DNA of 64,000 bases from assembly GCF_000719775.1 (NCBI RefSeq), contig NZ_JOHR01000027.1:5117-69116 (forward strand). Direction: 5' to 3'. This DNA is from Streptomyces sp. NRRL F-5135. Lineage in GTDB: Bacteria > Actinomycetota > Actinomycetes > Streptomycetales > Streptomycetaceae. This document shows, piece by piece, positions 17,129 to 27,439 of the stretch (its first letter is position 1; every line of letters begins with the position of its first letter). Position numbers and translations under genes: made by a program. The notes beneath the pieces were generated by a model. That model made no database searches. It had not been told where the DNA came from and saw nothing but the letters and a program-made list of their open reading frames with translations.

Positions 17129-17232
17129 CAGGCCGCGTCGCGCGCTGTCGCCGTCGTGCCGCGCGCCGCCGCCGTGGTGTCGCCGTGTGTCCGCCGGCGA
17201 CGGCCCGTGCGCGCGTACGTCGCCACGCAAGT

Positions 17233-17264
17233 GGGCCCGCCCCCTTGGGAGAGGGGGCGGGCCC
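17233..17264. terminator. Bidirectional terminator between pit and pstB
   Basis: Perfect 13-bp GC stem (GGGCCCGCCCCCT / AGGGGGCGGGCCC) with a 6-nt loop between the convergent pit and pstB genes. The right arm is followed by TTCG rather than a T-tract, which is usual in Streptomyces. Confidence 0.85.
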
Positions 17265-17320
17265 TTCGTCGTGCGGTGGCACCGCCATGCAGCACCGCAG
17301 GACGCGTCGTCGCCGTCCCG

Positions 17321-18097
17321 TCAGCCGAAGCGGCCGGAGATGTAGTCCTCCGTCGCCTGTACGGACGGGTTGGCGAAGATCCGCTCGGTCTCGTCGATCT
17401 CGATGAGCTTGCCGGGCTGGCCGACGGCGGCCAGGTTGAAGAACGCCGTACGGTCCGACACCCGCGCCGCCTGCTGCATGTTGTGCGTCACGATGACGAT
17501 GGTGAAGCGTTCCTTCAGCTCACCGATCAGGTCCTCGATGGCGAGGGTCGAGATCGGGTCCAGGGCCGAGCACGGCTCGTCCATCAGCAGGACGTCCGGC
17601 TCGACCGCGATCGCGCGGGCGATGCACAGGCGCTGCTGCTGACCGCCGGAGAGGCCGGACCCGGGCTTGTTCAGCCGGTCCTTGACCTCGTTCCACAGGT
17701 TCGCGCCCTTGAGGGACTTCTCGACGATCTCGTTCAGCCGGCTCTTGCCGTACTTGCCGTTCAGCCGCAGCCCGGCCGCGACGTTGTCGTAGATCGACAT
17801 CGTCGGGAACGGGTTGGGGCGCTGGAAGACCATGCCGACCGTACGGCGTACGGCGACGGGGTCGACGTTCGAGCCGTACAGGTTCTCGTCGTCCAGCAGC
17901 ACCTTGCCCTCGACGCGGCCACCGGGGGTGACCTCGTGCATCCGGTTCAGGGTGCGCAGGAAGGTCGACTTGCCGCAGCCGGACGGGCCGATGAAGGCCG
18001 TCACGGAACGGGGCTCGACGGTCATCGAGATGTCGTCGATGGCCCGGTGGGAGCCGTAGAACGCGGAGAGTCCGCTGACGTCGATGCGCTTGGCCAT
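17321..18097 (-). CDS. pstB: Phosphate ABC transporter ATPase PstB
   Basis: 258 residues from ATG 18097 ([10 protein letters not shown], the usual PstB start). Walker A is GPSGCGKST (about 39-47), the Q-loop region is [18 protein letters not shown], the ABC signature is [14 protein letters not shown], and Walker B is [13 protein letters not shown]. It is the ATPase of the high-affinity Pst importer on the inner face of the membrane. It is the last gene of the pstS-C-A-B cluster, 53 nt after pstA, and ends at the shared terminator. Confidence 0.97.
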   Translation of the reverse strand: MAKRIDVSGLSAFYGSHRAIDDISMTVEPRSVTAFIGPSGCGKSTFLRTLNRMHEVTPGGRVEGKVLLDDENLYGSNVDPVAVRRTVGMVFQRPNPFPTMSIYDNVAAGLRLNGKYGKSRLNEIVEKSLKGANLWNEVKDRLNKPGSGLSGGQQQRLCIARAIAVEPDVLLMDEPCSALDPISTLAIEDLIGELKERFTIVIVTHNMQQAARVSDRTAFFNLAAVGQPGKLIEIDETERIFANPSVQATEDYISGRFG

Positions 18098-18150
18098 GTC
18101 AATCACTGCTTCTTTCGTGGCCCCGGTCGGCGGAGCCGGATGTCGTGGCC

Positions 18151-19338
18151 TCAGCGGCCGGTCTTCGGGGCCTTCCAGCGGGCGATTCCGCGCGCCACCA
18201 GGTTGAGGATCATGACGAAGGCGATGAGCACCAGTGCCGCGGCCCAGGCGCGGTCGATCGACGCGACCTCGCCGGCCTTGTACTGCTCGTAAATGTAGAA
18301 GGGCAGCGACGACTGCGCCCCTTCGAAGGGGTTGGAGTTGATCAGCTGGCTGCCGAAGACGAGCAGGATGATCGGCGCGGTCTCACCGGCGATACGGGCG
18401 ATCGCGAGCATCACACCCGTGGTGATGCCGCCGATCGCGGTCGGCAGGACCACCTTGAGGATCATCCGCCACTTCGGTACGCCGAGGGCGAGCGCGGCCT
18501 CGCGCAGCTCGTTAGGGACGAGCTTGAGCATCTCCTCGGTGGAGCGGACCACGACCGGCATCATCAGGATCGCCAGGGCGAGCGAGCCCATCAGACCGGA
18601 CGGCTCGATCTTGCCCATCAGCATGATCGCCAGGATGAACAGACCCGCGACGATGGACGGGATGCCCGTCATGACGTCCACGAAGAAGGTGACGGCCTTG
18701 GCCAGCGCGCCCTTGCCGTACTCGACGAGGTAGACGGCGGTCAGCAGGCCGATCGGCGTGGCGATCACGGTGGCGATGCCGACCTGCTCCAGCGTGCCGA
18801 TCAGCGCGTGGTAGACACCGCCGCCGGCCTGGGAGCTGGGGACGCCGGCCATGGAGTGGCTGAGGAAGTACGGGTCGAGGACCTTCATCCCGCGGCTGAC
18901 GGTGACCCAGAGCAGCGAGAACAGCGGGATCACGGCGAGGATGAAGCAGACCCAGACGACGCTGGTGGCGAGGCGGTCCTTGGCCTGCCGGCTGTTCTCC
19001 ACCGCCGAGGTCACCGCGTACGAGATGACCAGGAACGCGACCACCGCGATCAGGCCCCACTGCACCCGGCTCTGGAGACCGGCGCCGGCGCCGACGGCCA
19101 CGCCGATCACGATGCCGGCGGCGGCGAAGCCGGCCGGCGCCCAGCGGGGCAGGCCGCGCTGGCTGAGACTCTGCCGGCGCTCGGGGCCGGAGCCGGGGCC
19201 GCCGCTCGGGGCCGGGCCGGGGCCGCTGCCGGAGCTCTCGCCCGTCGCCGGGGCGGCGGGCCTGTTCTGTATGGCCGCGCTTCCGGCCGGACCGGCCGCC
19301 GGGCCGTTGCCCGCCGCGCCGCTGTGTGCGTTACTCAT
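18151..19338 (-). CDS. pstA: Phosphate ABC transporter permease PstA
   Basis: 395 residues. Six or more membrane helices and the binding-protein-dependent permease loop ([21 protein letters not shown]). It has an extra N-terminal part of about 60 Gly/Ser/Pro-rich residues plus two additional hydrophobic segments before the conserved core, as in other Streptomyces PstA proteins. It overlaps pstC by 4 nt (ATGA), so PstC and PstA are probably made in equal amounts; together they form the phosphate channel. Confidence 0.95.
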   Translation of the reverse strand: MSNAHSGAAGNGPAAGPAGSAAIQNRPAAPATGESSGSGPGPAPSGGPGSGPERRQSLSQRGLPRWAPAGFAAAGIVIGVAVGAGAGLQSRVQWGLIAVVAFLVISYAVTSAVENSRQAKDRLATSVVWVCFILAVIPLFSLLWVTVSRGMKVLDPYFLSHSMAGVPSSQAGGGVYHALIGTLEQVGIATVIATPIGLLTAVYLVEYGKGALAKAVTFFVDVMTGIPSIVAGLFILAIMLMGKIEPSGLMGSLALAILMMPVVVRSTEEMLKLVPNELREAALALGVPKWRMILKVVLPTAIGGITTGVMLAIARIAGETAPIILLVFGSQLINSNPFEGAQSSLPFYIYEQYKAGEVASIDRAWAAALVLIAFVMILNLVARGIARWKAPKTGR

Positions 19339-20327
19339 GCGTTGGCCCCCGAGTACTCCTTGCGGCGGGCGATGATGAGGCGGGCCGCGCCGTTGACCAG
19401 CAGGGTGAGAAGGAAGAGCACCAGGCCGGACGCGATCAGCGCGTCCCGCCCGAACTGGTCGGCCTCGTCGAACTTCGCCGCGATGTTCTGGGCGAACGTT
19501 CCGCCGCCCGGGTCCAGCAGGTGGAGCGACATCACGAAGTTCGGGGAGAGGACCGTGGCGACGGCCATCGTCTCGCCGAGCGCGCGGCCGAGGCCCAGCA
19601 TCGAGGCGGAGATGACGCCCGAGCGGCCGAAGGGGAGGACCGACATGCGGATGACCTCCCAGCGGGTGGCGCCGAGCGCGAGCGCCGCCTCCTCGTTCAT
19701 CCGCGGCACCTGGAGGAAGACCTCGCGGCTGACGCTGGTGATGATCGGCAGGATCATGATCGCCAGCAGGATGCCCACGGTGAACATGTTGCGGGCGACG
19801 CCGGGCTGGGTCTGGTCGAAGATGTACGTCCAGGAGAAGTACTGGTCGAGCCAGAGGTTCAGACCGTCGAGGTACGGCACGAGGAAGAGGGCGCCCCAGA
19901 TGCCGTAGATGATCGACGGCACGGCGGCCAGCAGGTCCACGACGTACGCGAGCGGCGCGGCCAGCCGGCGCGGCGCGTAGTGCGAGATGAACAGCGCGAT
20001 GCCGACGGCCACCGGAACCGCGATCACCAGCGCGATGACGGAGCTGACGACCGTGCCGAAGAGCAGGACCGCGATGCCGAAGACCGGCGGGTCGCCGGCC
20101 GGGTTCCAGTCGAAGGTCGTGAGGAAGTTGCCCTCGTCCTGGGAGATGGCGAGCGTGGCGCGGTAGGTGAGGAAGACCGCGATCGTCGCCATGATGACGA
20201 GCAGCAGAATGCCCGAGCCCTTGGAGAGGCCCGAGAAGACCGTGTCGCCCATGCGGCCGGTCGAGCCGCCCGGCGAGGACTTGGCCGGTGGTGCCGGCGG
20301 GGTGTCTATCGGTGTGGTGGAAGCCAT
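19335..20327 (-). CDS. pstC: Phosphate ABC transporter permease PstC
   Basis: 330 residues from ATG 20327 (MASTTPIDT, GGAAAG just upstream; the frame to 20378 is longer without support). Six helices and the permease loop (NEEAALALGATRWEVIRMSV) are present, with the family motif AVPSIIYGIWGALFLVPYL. It is separated from pstS by a strong hairpin and a triplicated repeat, so it may be expressed less than pstS. Confidence 0.95.
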   Translation of the reverse strand: MASTTPIDTPPAPPAKSSPGGSTGRMGDTVFSGLSKGSGILLLVIMATIAVFLTYRATLAISQDEGNFLTTFDWNPAGDPPVFGIAVLLFGTVVSSVIALVIAVPVAVGIALFISHYAPRRLAAPLAYVVDLLAAVPSIIYGIWGALFLVPYLDGLNLWLDQYFSWTYIFDQTQPGVARNMFTVGILLAIMILPIITSVSREVFLQVPRMNEEAALALGATRWEVIRMSVLPFGRSGVISASMLGLGRALGETMAVATVLSPNFVMSLHLLDPGGGTFAQNIAAKFDEADQFGRDALIASGLVLFLLTLLVNGAARLIIARRKEYSGANA

Positions 20328-20393
20328 GGTCTTTCCGGTCTGTGTGGGGGAGAGGGGGCTCCCCTGGCGGCGGTGCACCGGATGGGGTGGACG

Positions 20394-20426
20394 GCCGCCG
20401 GCCCGGAGGTCTTCCGGGCCGGCGGC
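20394..20426. terminator. pstS-pstC intercistronic hairpin
   Basis: Perfect 14-bp stem (GCCGCCGGCCCGGA / TCCGGGCCGGCGGC) with a 5-nt loop, between pstS and pstC on the minus strand. It probably acts as an attenuator or mRNA stabiliser that keeps pstS transcript more abundant than pstCAB (inference). Confidence 0.8.
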
Positions 20427-20477
20427 GTCACGAGAGGGCCCTGGTCAGGAGAGGGCCTTGGTCAGGAGAGGCCCTTC
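20427..20477. repeat. 17-nt tandem triplication over the pstS stop codon
   Basis: Three adjacent copies of GTCAGGAGAGGGCCTTG (first copy GTCACGAGAGGGCCCTG, third ending CCCTT) at 20427-20443, 20444-20460 and 20461-20477. The third copy contains the end of pstS, so the other two look like duplications of the gene's last codons. Confidence 0.8.
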
Positions 20478-21592
20478 ACGGTCTCGCGGACCTTGGCGTT
20501 GATCTCGGCGGGGATCGGCGCGTAACCGGCCTCCGAGAGCAGCTTCTGGCCGTCCTCGCTGGAGGTGTAGTTCAGGAAGGACTTGACCGCGGGCAGGGTC
20601 TCGGCCTTGTTGCCCTTGTCGCAGACGATCTCGTACGTCACGAGGACGATCGGGTAGGCGCCGTCGGCCTTGGTGGCGTAGTCGAGGTCGAGCGCCAGGT
20701 CCTTGCCGGTGCCCTTGATCTTGGCGGCGGCGATGGCCTTGGACGCGTTGGCCGAGGACGCCTCGACCGGCGCGCTGGCACCGGTGTCGATCTTGACCGT
20801 GGGGATCTTCTGCGAGGTGGCGTACGAGAGCTCGAAGTAACCGATCGAGCCGTCCACCTGCTTCACCTGCGTCGCCACGCCGGAGGATCCGGAGGCCGCC
20901 TGGCCGCCCGGGGCGGGCCACTTCTTCTCGGCCTCGTACTTCCAGTCCGAGGCGGCCGCGGCGCCCAGGTACTTGCCGAGGTTCTGGGTGGTGCCGGAGT
21001 CCTCGGAGCGGTGGAACGCCTGGATCTGCTTGTTCGGGAGCTTGGCGTCCGGGTTGAGCTTCTTGATCGCCTCGTCGTTCCAGTTCTTGATCTTGTTGTC
21101 GAAGATCTTGGCCAGCGTGGGGGCGTCCAGGACCAGGTTGTCCACGCCCTGCAGGTGGTAGCCGATCGCGATCGGGCCGCCGACCATGGGCAGGTTGATG
21201 CCCTGGCCGCCCTTACAGGTCTGCTTCGACTCGGCGACCTCTTCGGGCTTGAGCGCCGAGTCGGAGCCCGCGAAGCCCACGGTGCCCTGGTTGAAGGCGA
21301 CGATGCCCTCGCCGGACGACGAGGACTTGTAGTTGACCTCGACGCCGGTGCAGGTGGCCATGTAGTTCTTGACCCACAGGTCCATCGCGTTCTTCTGCGC
21401 GCTGGAGCCGGACGCCCGCAGCTGGCCCTTGGCGTCCGCGCAGACCTCCTTGGAAGCCGCCGAGGCCTTGGTGCCCGAGTCGCCGGGTGCCGTGTTGTCG
21501 TCGGATCCGCACGCCGTGAGAACCAGGGCGCCGGAGACGGCGAGGGCACCGAGCGCGGTGGCGCGCAGCCCGTTCTTGCGCTGAAGCTTCAC
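20462..21592 (-). CDS. pstS: Phosphate-binding lipoprotein PstS
   Basis: 376 residues from GTG 21592, with AAGGA 8 nt upstream. The signal peptide KLQRKNGLRATALGALAVSG leads to the lipobox LTAC. The mature protein carries PstS phosphate-site motifs: ASGSSAQ, SSGEGIVAFNQGTVGFAGSD and HRSEDSGTT. It captures phosphate outside the membrane and delivers it to PstCA. The PHO box at 21706-21749 indicates PhoP control. Confidence 0.97.
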   Translation of the reverse strand: MKLQRKNGLRATALGALAVSGALVLTACGSDDNTAPGDSGTKASAASKEVCADAKGQLRASGSSAQKNAMDLWVKNYMATCTGVEVNYKSSSSGEGIVAFNQGTVGFAGSDSALKPEEVAESKQTCKGGQGINLPMVGGPIAIGYHLQGVDNLVLDAPTLAKIFDNKIKNWNDEAIKKLNPDAKLPNKQIQAFHRSEDSGTTQNLGKYLGAAAASDWKYEAEKKWPAPGGQAASGSSGVATQVKQVDGSIGYFELSYATSQKIPTVKIDTGASAPVEASSANASKAIAAAKIKGTGKDLALDLDYATKADGAYPIVLVTYEIVCDKGNKAETLPAVKSFLNYTSSEDGQKLLSEAGYAPIPAEINAKVRETVKGLS

Positions 21593-21705
21593 TTCGGGTG
21601 TTCCTTCCAGGAGCCGCCGGTCTCTGCCTGTTGTACGGCGGCGTGCGTCGAGGTGGCTGGTGGCGGTGCTCGGTCCGTCACCTTGTGAGGCCGAAATTAG
21701 GCAGA

Positions 21706-21749
21706 TCAGGTGAAGCCGCCGACGGGCGGGAGTGAACGGGAGGTGAACC
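21706..21749 (-). promoter_or_regulatory. PHO box upstream of pstS
   Basis: Read on the minus strand there are four consecutive 11-nt units: GGTTCACCTCC, CGTTCACTCCC, GCCCGTCGGCG (degenerate) and GCTTCACCTGA. This matches the direct-repeat GTTCACC layout of Streptomyces PhoP sites. It lies about 115-155 nt upstream of the pstS start. Confidence 0.85.
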
Positions 21750-21850
21750 TCGACGGACACCTGGGTGTGTGGCCTTGCGGAACGGGCCTTCCGGGACGGC
21801 TCGGCCGGCCCCGGGCCCACGTGACCGGGCCGGGGCCGGGGGCCGAAGGG

Positions 21851-22276
21851 TCACTGCGCCGGGAGCGGCGTCCGCAGCAGCTCATCGACCAGGAGCTTGT
21901 CCCTCTCTTGCGTCAGGCGTTGCGTTGCCGCGCTGGGGGGGAGCCAGAGGAGCCTGTCCACCTCGCGGTTCGGCTCGAAGGTGCCGCCGGTCGCCTCGGC
22001 CGCCCAGTAGCGGACCTCCTTGGGGCGGGCCTCCACCTCGTAACGCAGAGTGGGCAGTTCCGGGCCCAGGACGCATGTCATACCGGTCTCCTCCCGCACC
22101 TCGCGGACCGCCGCGTCCCGGGCGTGCTCGCCGCGCTTGAGCTTGCCCTTCGGGTGGGACCAGTCGTCGTACTTGGGGCGGTGGACCAGCGCCAGTTCGA
22201 TGCCGGAACCGGACGGGGCCCGGCGCCACAGGACGCAGCCCGCCGCCAGGACCTGCGCCCCGGGGGCTGCCGTCAT
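21851..22276 (-). CDS. Nudix hydrolase
   Basis: 141 residues. A complete Nudix box is visible: GKLKRGEHARDAAVREVREE followed by TGM, with the general G-x5-E-x7-REVREETG pattern. Nudix enzymes hydrolyse nucleoside diphosphates linked to another group, including nucleotide-damage products and (di)nucleoside or inositol polyphosphates. Its ATG 22276 overlaps the CHAD gene stop by 4 nt, making it the third gene of a ppk-CHAD-Nudix operon; this suggests a role with polyphosphate or nucleotides, but the substrate is unknown. Confidence 0.88.
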   Translation of the reverse strand: MTAAPGAQVLAAGCVLWRRAPSGSGIELALVHRPKYDDWSHPKGKLKRGEHARDAAVREVREETGMTCVLGPELPTLRYEVEARPKEVRYWAAEATGGTFEPNREVDRLLWLPPSAATQRLTQERDKLLVDELLRTPLPAQ

Positions 22277-23766
22277 GGCTTTGTCACCGTCGCCTCCTGC
22301 CACACCCGCTGGAACGCGTACCGCGCCGCCTCCACCTCGTGGCGCTGGTCCGCGTGCAGGACGCCCAGCGCGTAGGCCGTCGCCGGGGCGATCCGGGGGG
22401 TGCGGGCCGCGTTCGCCGCGGCCGCCGCCGCCTCCGCCGCGTCGCGGTGCCGGTCCAGGGCCTGGCCCGCCACCGTCAGCACGGGGTCGGCCGTGCCCGC
22501 CGGGCACCAGATCTCCTGGGCGTAGCGGTGCAGCCGCAGCAGCTGCCGTACGTGGTGCCAGGGCGCGTCCTGCGTCTCGCCGTCCGCCGTCGTGGCCAGG
22601 CCGCTCACCAGGGCCTCCGCGTTGTACGGGTGCGCGGCGCGGGTCAGCGGGAGCGCGCTCACGGCGTCCAGCAGCCGGCGTTCGGCGTACCCGGCGGGCC
22701 CGGGCAGCAGCTCGGCGGCCGGCGCGCTCGCGATCGGGGCCAGCGGCACCTCGGAGGCGAGGACCGCCACCGAGTCCGCCACCGCGTGGAAGCGCGACGA
22801 GCCGAGCGCCTGGAGAGCGGCGGAGTGGGCGCGTGTCCTGGCCAGGGTGAGCCGGCGCTCCAGCAGCGCGCCGGCCCGGGAGGCCCCGACGGCCAGGGTT
22901 CCGGACGGGCCGGATGGCGGGCCGGATGGAGCGGATGGACCTGAAGGGCCGGACGGGCGGGACGGGATCGAGGTGCCGGAGGTGTCCGAAGGGCCGGGCG
23001 CGGCGGACGGCGCGGAAAATCCGCCCCGCGCGGACGGCCCGGCCGCGGTCTGCCGTTCCGTACGGCCGCCCCGTTCAGCCCGTTCGCCCCGCTCCCGTCC
23101 CGTACGGCCGCCGCCCGCGGACACCGGCACGGCCGCCGGTGCGGGGACGGGCGCCGGTACGGGGGGCGCGGGCACCGACAGCCGCGCCAGCGCCCCCATC
23201 AGCCGGTGCAGCCGGTTCGCGCACGCCTGTTCCTGGGCGAGCGTGCCGGTGAGCCAGCCCAGTTCCGTGACGAGCTGGTCGGCCCAGCCGGGGTCCAGCA
23301 GCGGCCGGAACGTGTGCAGCGCCCCGCCGATCCTGCGCGCCGAGCCGCGCAGCGAGCGCGCCGCCGACTCGGCCGCCGCGGCGTCCGCGCCGCTCTCCTC
23401 GTACAGCCGCACCCCGCGCAGGAAGTCACCGGCCCTGGCGTGCAGATAGCCCGCCAGGACCTCGCCCGCGGTGAGCCGGTCGCCCGCGGTCACCCGCTGG
23501 TCCTCCGGCGCCGGCGCGGGGCCGCCGCCACGGACGCCGGGCGTAAACCCGCCACCGGACGGCGCTCTCCCGGCGCCGCCCGGGGCGCGGGGATCGGAGC
23601 CGGGAGCCGAGCCGGGAGGGGAGCCCGCATCAGCGCCGGACCCGGCGGCCCCGTCGGGATCGGAGCCGGACCCACCGGCCCCCTGTCGCCCGGCGGTCCC
23701 ACGACGGCCGGTGTCCGGGCGCCCGGAGCCGGGGCGACGGTCGGTGTCCACTTCATGGTGCTGCAC
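22273..23766 (-). CDS. CHAD-domain protein beside polyphosphate kinase
   Basis: 497 residues. A disordered Gly/Pro/Ser-rich N-terminus (about 1-90) precedes an all-helical CHAD domain, split by a low-complexity insert (about 200-295). Conserved His/Arg-bearing helices are visible: [36 protein letters not shown], and LYNAEAL-type and HRYAQEIW segments toward the C-terminus. CHAD domains bind inorganic polyphosphate and localise to granules. The GTG at 23766 has GGAGG 7 nt upstream and overlaps the ppk end by 14 nt, so translation is likely coupled. No CYTH domain is fused. Confidence 0.85.
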   Translation of the reverse strand: MQHHEVDTDRRPGSGRPDTGRRGTAGRQGAGGSGSDPDGAAGSGADAGSPPGSAPGSDPRAPGGAGRAPSGGGFTPGVRGGGPAPAPEDQRVTAGDRLTAGEVLAGYLHARAGDFLRGVRLYEESGADAAAAESAARSLRGSARRIGGALHTFRPLLDPGWADQLVTELGWLTGTLAQEQACANRLHRLMGALARLSVPAPPVPAPVPAPAAVPVSAGGGRTGRERGERAERGGRTERQTAAGPSARGGFSAPSAAPGPSDTSGTSIPSRPSGPSGPSAPSGPPSGPSGTLAVGASRAGALLERRLTLARTRAHSAALQALGSSRFHAVADSVAVLASEVPLAPIASAPAAELLPGPAGYAERRLLDAVSALPLTRAAHPYNAEALVSGLATTADGETQDAPWHHVRQLLRLHRYAQEIWCPAGTADPVLTVAGQALDRHRDAAEAAAAAANAARTPRIAPATAYALGVLHADQRHEVEAARYAFQRVWQEATVTKP

Positions 23767-26008
23767 GCCTGCGCCTCCGGGCGTCTATGAGCATTTCCTG
23801 TACGTGCCGCAGCGGCGATCCGTCCGCGTCCGTCGCGTGCCGGGTCCAGTTGCCGTCCGGGCCGAGGTGCCAGGAGGACGTGGAGTCGGACATCCCCGTG
23901 TCGAGCAGCCGGATCAGGGACGCGCGGTGCGCCGGGTCCACCACCCTGACCAGCGCTTCGATGCGGCGGTCGAGGTTGCGGTGCATCATGTCCGCGCTGC
24001 CGATCCAGACCTCCGGCTCCCCGCCGTTGCCGAACGCGAAGATGCGCGAGTGCTCCAGGAACCGGCCGAGCACGGACCGTACCCGGATGTTCTCCGAGAG
24101 CCCCGGCACGCCCGGCCGCAGGGCGCAGATGCCCCGCACCCAGACGTCCACCGGCACCCCGGCCCGCGCGGCCCGGTAGCAGGCGTCGACGATCGCCTCG
24201 TCGACCATCGAGTTGACCTTGATGCGGACGTAGGCGGGGCGGCCCGCGCGGTGGTGCGCGATCTCCTTGTTGATCCGGGTGATCAGCCCGTCGCGCAGCG
24301 ACTTCGGGGCGACGAGCAGCCGGCGGTAGGTCTCCCGGCGCGAGTAGCCGGACAGCCGGTTGAACAGGTCGGAGAGGTCCGCGCCGACCTGCGGGTCCGC
24401 GGTGAGCAGGCCGATGTCCTCGTACAGCCGGGCCGTCTTCGGGTGGTAGTTGCCCGTGCCGACGTGGCTGTAGCGGCGCAGCGTGTCGCCCTCCTGGCGG
24501 ACCACCAGCGACAGCTTGCAGTGCGTCTTCAGCCCCACCAGGCCGTACACCACGTGGCAGCCGGACTCCTCCAGCTTGCGCGCCCATTTGATGTTGGCCT
24601 GCTCGTCGAAGCGGGCCTTGATCTCGACGAGGACGAGGACCTGCTTGCCCGAGTCGGCGGCGTCGATCAGCGCGTCGACGATCGGGGAGTCACCGGAGGT
24701 GCGGTACAGCGTCTGCTTGATCGCCAGCACGTCGGGATCGGCCGCGGCCTGCTCCAGGAACGCCTGGACGGAGGTCGAGAAGGAGTCGTACGGGTGGTGC
24801 AGCAGGACGTCCCGCTCGCGCAGCGCCCCGAATATGTCCGGCGCGGACGCCGACTCCACCTCGGCGAGGTCGCGGTGCGTGCCCGCGACGAACTTGGGGT
24901 ACTTCAGCTCCGGCCGGTCCAGCGACGCGGTCCCGAAGAGCGCGGTCAGGTCCAGCGGGCCGGGCAGCGGATAGACCTCCGCGTCGGACACCTTCAGTTC
25001 GCGGACCAGCAGGTCGAGGACGTACGGGTCGATGGACTCCTCCACCTCCAGCCGTACGGGCGGGCCGAAGCGGCGCCGCATGAGCTCCTTCTCCAGCGCC
25101 TTGAGGAGGTTCTCGGCGTCGTCCTCCTCCACCTCCAGGTCCTCGTTCCGCGTGACCCGGAACATGTGGTGCGCGAGGACCTCCATCCCGGGGAACAGCT
25201 CCTCCAGGTGCGCGGCTATGACGTCCTCCAGCGGCACGTACCGCTGCGGCGACGCCTCCAGGAAGCGGGACAGCAGCGGCGGCACCTTCACCCGGGCGAA
25301 GTGGCGGTGGCCGGTCACCGGGTTGCGTACGACGACGGCCAGGTTGAGGGAGAGGCCGGAGATGTACGGGAACGGGTGCGCCGGGTCCACCGCCAGCGGT
25401 GTGAGGACGGGGAAGATCTGCTGCCGGAACAGCGTGAACAGACGCGCCTGCTCCTTCTCGGTCAGCTCGGGCCAGCGGATGATGTGGATGCCCTCGTCGG
25501 CCAGGGCCGGGGCGACGTCCTGCTGGTAGCAGGCCGCGTGCCGGGCCATGAGCTCGCGCGACCGGGTCCAGATCAGGTCCAGCACCTCGCGCGGCTGGAG
25601 GCCGGAGGCGGAGCGGGTGGCGACGCCGGTCGCTATCCGGCGCTTGAGGCCGGCGACCCGGACCATGAAGAACTCGTCCAGGTTGGACGCGAAGATGGCG
25701 AGGAAGTTGGCCCGCTCCAGGAGCGGGGTCGCGGGATCCTCGGCGAGCTCCAGGACCCGCTCGTTGAACGCGAGCCAGCTGCGCTCGCGGTCCAGGAACC
25801 GCCCCAGCGGCAGCTCGCCGTCGCCCCCGGGGCCGGCGCCGTCCACCTCGTACGCGTCGAGGTCGGAGTCGAGATCGGGGGCCAGGCCGGAACGGGTGGC
25901 GCCGGCGGTGGCGACCGTGTGGGGGCGGTGCGCGGCTATGAAGCCCACGGACGGCTGCTGAGGGGGCTGGGGCTGCTGGACCGGTACCTCGGCGGGCTGC
26001 TGGCTCAT
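23753..26008 (-). CDS. ppk: Polyphosphate kinase 1
   Basis: 751 residues from ATG 26008 (MSQQPAEV, the usual Streptomyces start; the frame to 26119 extends into the probable promoter). Polymerises the gamma-phosphate of ATP into polyphosphate, and can run in reverse. Family blocks are intact: [19 protein letters not shown] near residue 80, the ATP-binding N-terminal helices, PYDSF, IKARFDE, and the autophosphorylated-His motif [19 protein letters not shown]. Length is slightly above the usual 690-730 because of the N-terminal extension. First gene of ppk-CHAD-Nudix. Confidence 0.96.
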   Translation of the reverse strand: MSQQPAEVPVQQPQPPQQPSVGFIAAHRPHTVATAGATRSGLAPDLDSDLDAYEVDGAGPGGDGELPLGRFLDRERSWLAFNERVLELAEDPATPLLERANFLAIFASNLDEFFMVRVAGLKRRIATGVATRSASGLQPREVLDLIWTRSRELMARHAACYQQDVAPALADEGIHIIRWPELTEKEQARLFTLFRQQIFPVLTPLAVDPAHPFPYISGLSLNLAVVVRNPVTGHRHFARVKVPPLLSRFLEASPQRYVPLEDVIAAHLEELFPGMEVLAHHMFRVTRNEDLEVEEDDAENLLKALEKELMRRRFGPPVRLEVEESIDPYVLDLLVRELKVSDAEVYPLPGPLDLTALFGTASLDRPELKYPKFVAGTHRDLAEVESASAPDIFGALRERDVLLHHPYDSFSTSVQAFLEQAAADPDVLAIKQTLYRTSGDSPIVDALIDAADSGKQVLVLVEIKARFDEQANIKWARKLEESGCHVVYGLVGLKTHCKLSLVVRQEGDTLRRYSHVGTGNYHPKTARLYEDIGLLTADPQVGADLSDLFNRLSGYSRRETYRRLLVAPKSLRDGLITRINKEIAHHRAGRPAYVRIKVNSMVDEAIVDACYRAARAGVPVDVWVRGICALRPGVPGLSENIRVRSVLGRFLEHSRIFAFGNGGEPEVWIGSADMMHRNLDRRIEALVRVVDPAHRASLIRLLDTGMSDSTSSWHLGPDGNWTRHATDADGSPLRHVQEMLIDARRRRRAAP

Positions 26009-26419
26009 ATCCCCATTGTTCCGCGCGGACGGGACGACGGGCGCGTCGGAAAGGGCGGGGGTGAGGCGGAAGGGGCCGGTGCTCTTGCCGTTCGGTGTGG
26101 GGGGCACAGCGGGCTGCATTCAGAGAGACTTACAAGGGTGTCTGAATGCCCGGTAACGGCGACATGACGTGAAGGAAAGCGGGACGGGGCTCCCCGGGGG
26201 CGGGGCGGGCCTGATCCCCCGGGGGCGGAACGTGGCTCCCGCGGGCGGGGCCCGGCCTCCGGGGAGCCCCGCCCGCGGGGCGCGGTGCGTACACGGACAC
26301 GACGTACGAGGTCAGCGTGGCGTACGTGGGCCAGCGGCGTTCGAGAACAGCGTGACGCATGTGGGTCGACGCGACGCACGCGGGTCGGTGCGGCGCGTGC
26401 GAGCGCTCCCCGGCTGCGG
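26009..26419. promoter_or_regulatory. ppk upstream region with a 9-bp inverted repeat
   Basis: 411 nt without a gene. A perfect inverted repeat GCATTCAGA - 16 nt - TCTGAATGC lies at 26116-26149, about 110 nt upstream of the ppk start. On the minus strand CGTTACCGGGC then ATTCAGACACC (26136-26157) could be a degenerate PHO box. GGGGCTCCCCGG (26186-26197) is repeated inverted at 26259-26270 and may form a terminator for the ABC permease gene. Confidence 0.55.
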
Positions 26420-27439
26420 TCACCCCAGGCGGCGGACGATCCGGAACGCGGCGAACGCGGCGACCGCCGCCAGGGCCAGGACGATGCCCGTCTCCACGAG
26501 CTGGAGGGGCCAGAAGTGGGCGGCGGGGTGGTAGTCGACGAAGTGGGTGAGCCCACCGCCGGCATCCGCGCACGGGGACAGGTCGATGGGTAGGCACTCC
26601 CCGTAGGACGCCCTGCGGCCGGACGGCGTCACCGCCCCCTGCTGGACGACCCAGGCGTTCTCCTCGAAGTACTGCTGCTTGCCCTCGGCGGTCACCGTCG
26701 GCCAGAGACGGCTGCGCAGGTACTGGTTGAAGAGCGCCAGGACCGACCCCACGGCGAGCAGGGCGAGGGACATGGCCACGACCGTACGGCGCGCCAGGAG
26801 GCCGATGAGCGCGCCGACCGCGATGCCGAACAGGGCGTACGCCACGGGCAGTGGTCCGAGCCCGGTGAATCCCAGCCGGTCGTACCAGTTCAAGGGGTAG
26901 AGGCCCGCCGGAGCCGTGGCCTGGGCCCAGCGGAAGAGGACGACGGCCACGGACAGGAGGGCGACCGCCCACAGCGTCGGCACGGCGAGCCTCGCCGCGA
27001 GCCAGCGGGCCGGGGAGACGGACTGTGTCCAGGCGAGTTTGTACGTGCCGGACTCCAGCTCCCGGGCGATCACCGGGCCCGCGACGAACGCGCCGACGAG
27101 CCCGGGCAGCACCAGCAGCGCGAGGCCCGCGTAGTTGAGGTACCGGCGGAGGTCGAACAGGCTGTCCACGAAGTAGCGGACGGTGTCCCCGCACTCCTGC
27201 GTGGTGCGTTCGACGGAGCAGCCGGTCCCCGCGAAGTCGGCGGCCACGGCGGCGGTGTGGCGCCACTGGTAGAACATGAGCGCGGCCGCCAGCACCAGGA
27301 GCGCGGGCAGCGCCCACAGCGTGAGGCGGTGCAGCCGTACGGTCACCAGGACCGGGCCGCGCGGGGCCGGTGGGCGCGGGGCCGGGTTGCCGGAGGCCGG
27401 GTCGCCCGGGGCCGGCGGGCGCAGGGTCGGAGCGCTCAT
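26420..27439 (-). CDS. ABC transporter permease (ABC-2 type)
   Basis: 339 residues from ATG 27439, overlapping the ATPase stop by 4 nt. About six membrane helices (for example LYRLTLWALPALLV-like first helix near 45, AGLALLVLPGLVGAFVAGPV, TLWAVALLSVAVVLF, and a last helix LALAAVAAFAAFRIV). A large extracytoplasmic loop lies before the last helix and contains two cysteines (YGECLPIDLSPCADAG). The helix count and the ELESGTYKLAWTQSVSPARW segment match permeases paired with YtrB-type ATPases. Substrate unknown. Confidence 0.85.
   Translation of the reverse strand: MSAPTLRPPAPGDPASGNPAPRPPAPRGPVLVTVRLHRLTLWALPALLVLAAALMFYQWRHTAAVAADFAGTGCSVERTTQECGDTVRYFVDSLFDLRRYLNYAGLALLVLPGLVGAFVAGPVIARELESGTYKLAWTQSVSPARWLAARLAVPTLWAVALLSVAVVLFRWAQATAPAGLYPLNWYDRLGFTGLGPLPVAYALFGIAVGALIGLLARRTVVAMSLALLAVGSVLALFNQYLRSRLWPTVTAEGKQQYFEENAWVVQQGAVTPSGRRASYGECLPIDLSPCADAGGGLTHFVDYHPAAHFWPLQLVETGIVLALAAVAAFAAFRIVRRLG

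Noticed and set aside
23471..26167. Very long plus-strand open frame antisense to ppk
   Set aside because: It is a high-GC shadow of ppk and CHAD: Arg/Val/Asp-rich, no domains, no ribosome site.
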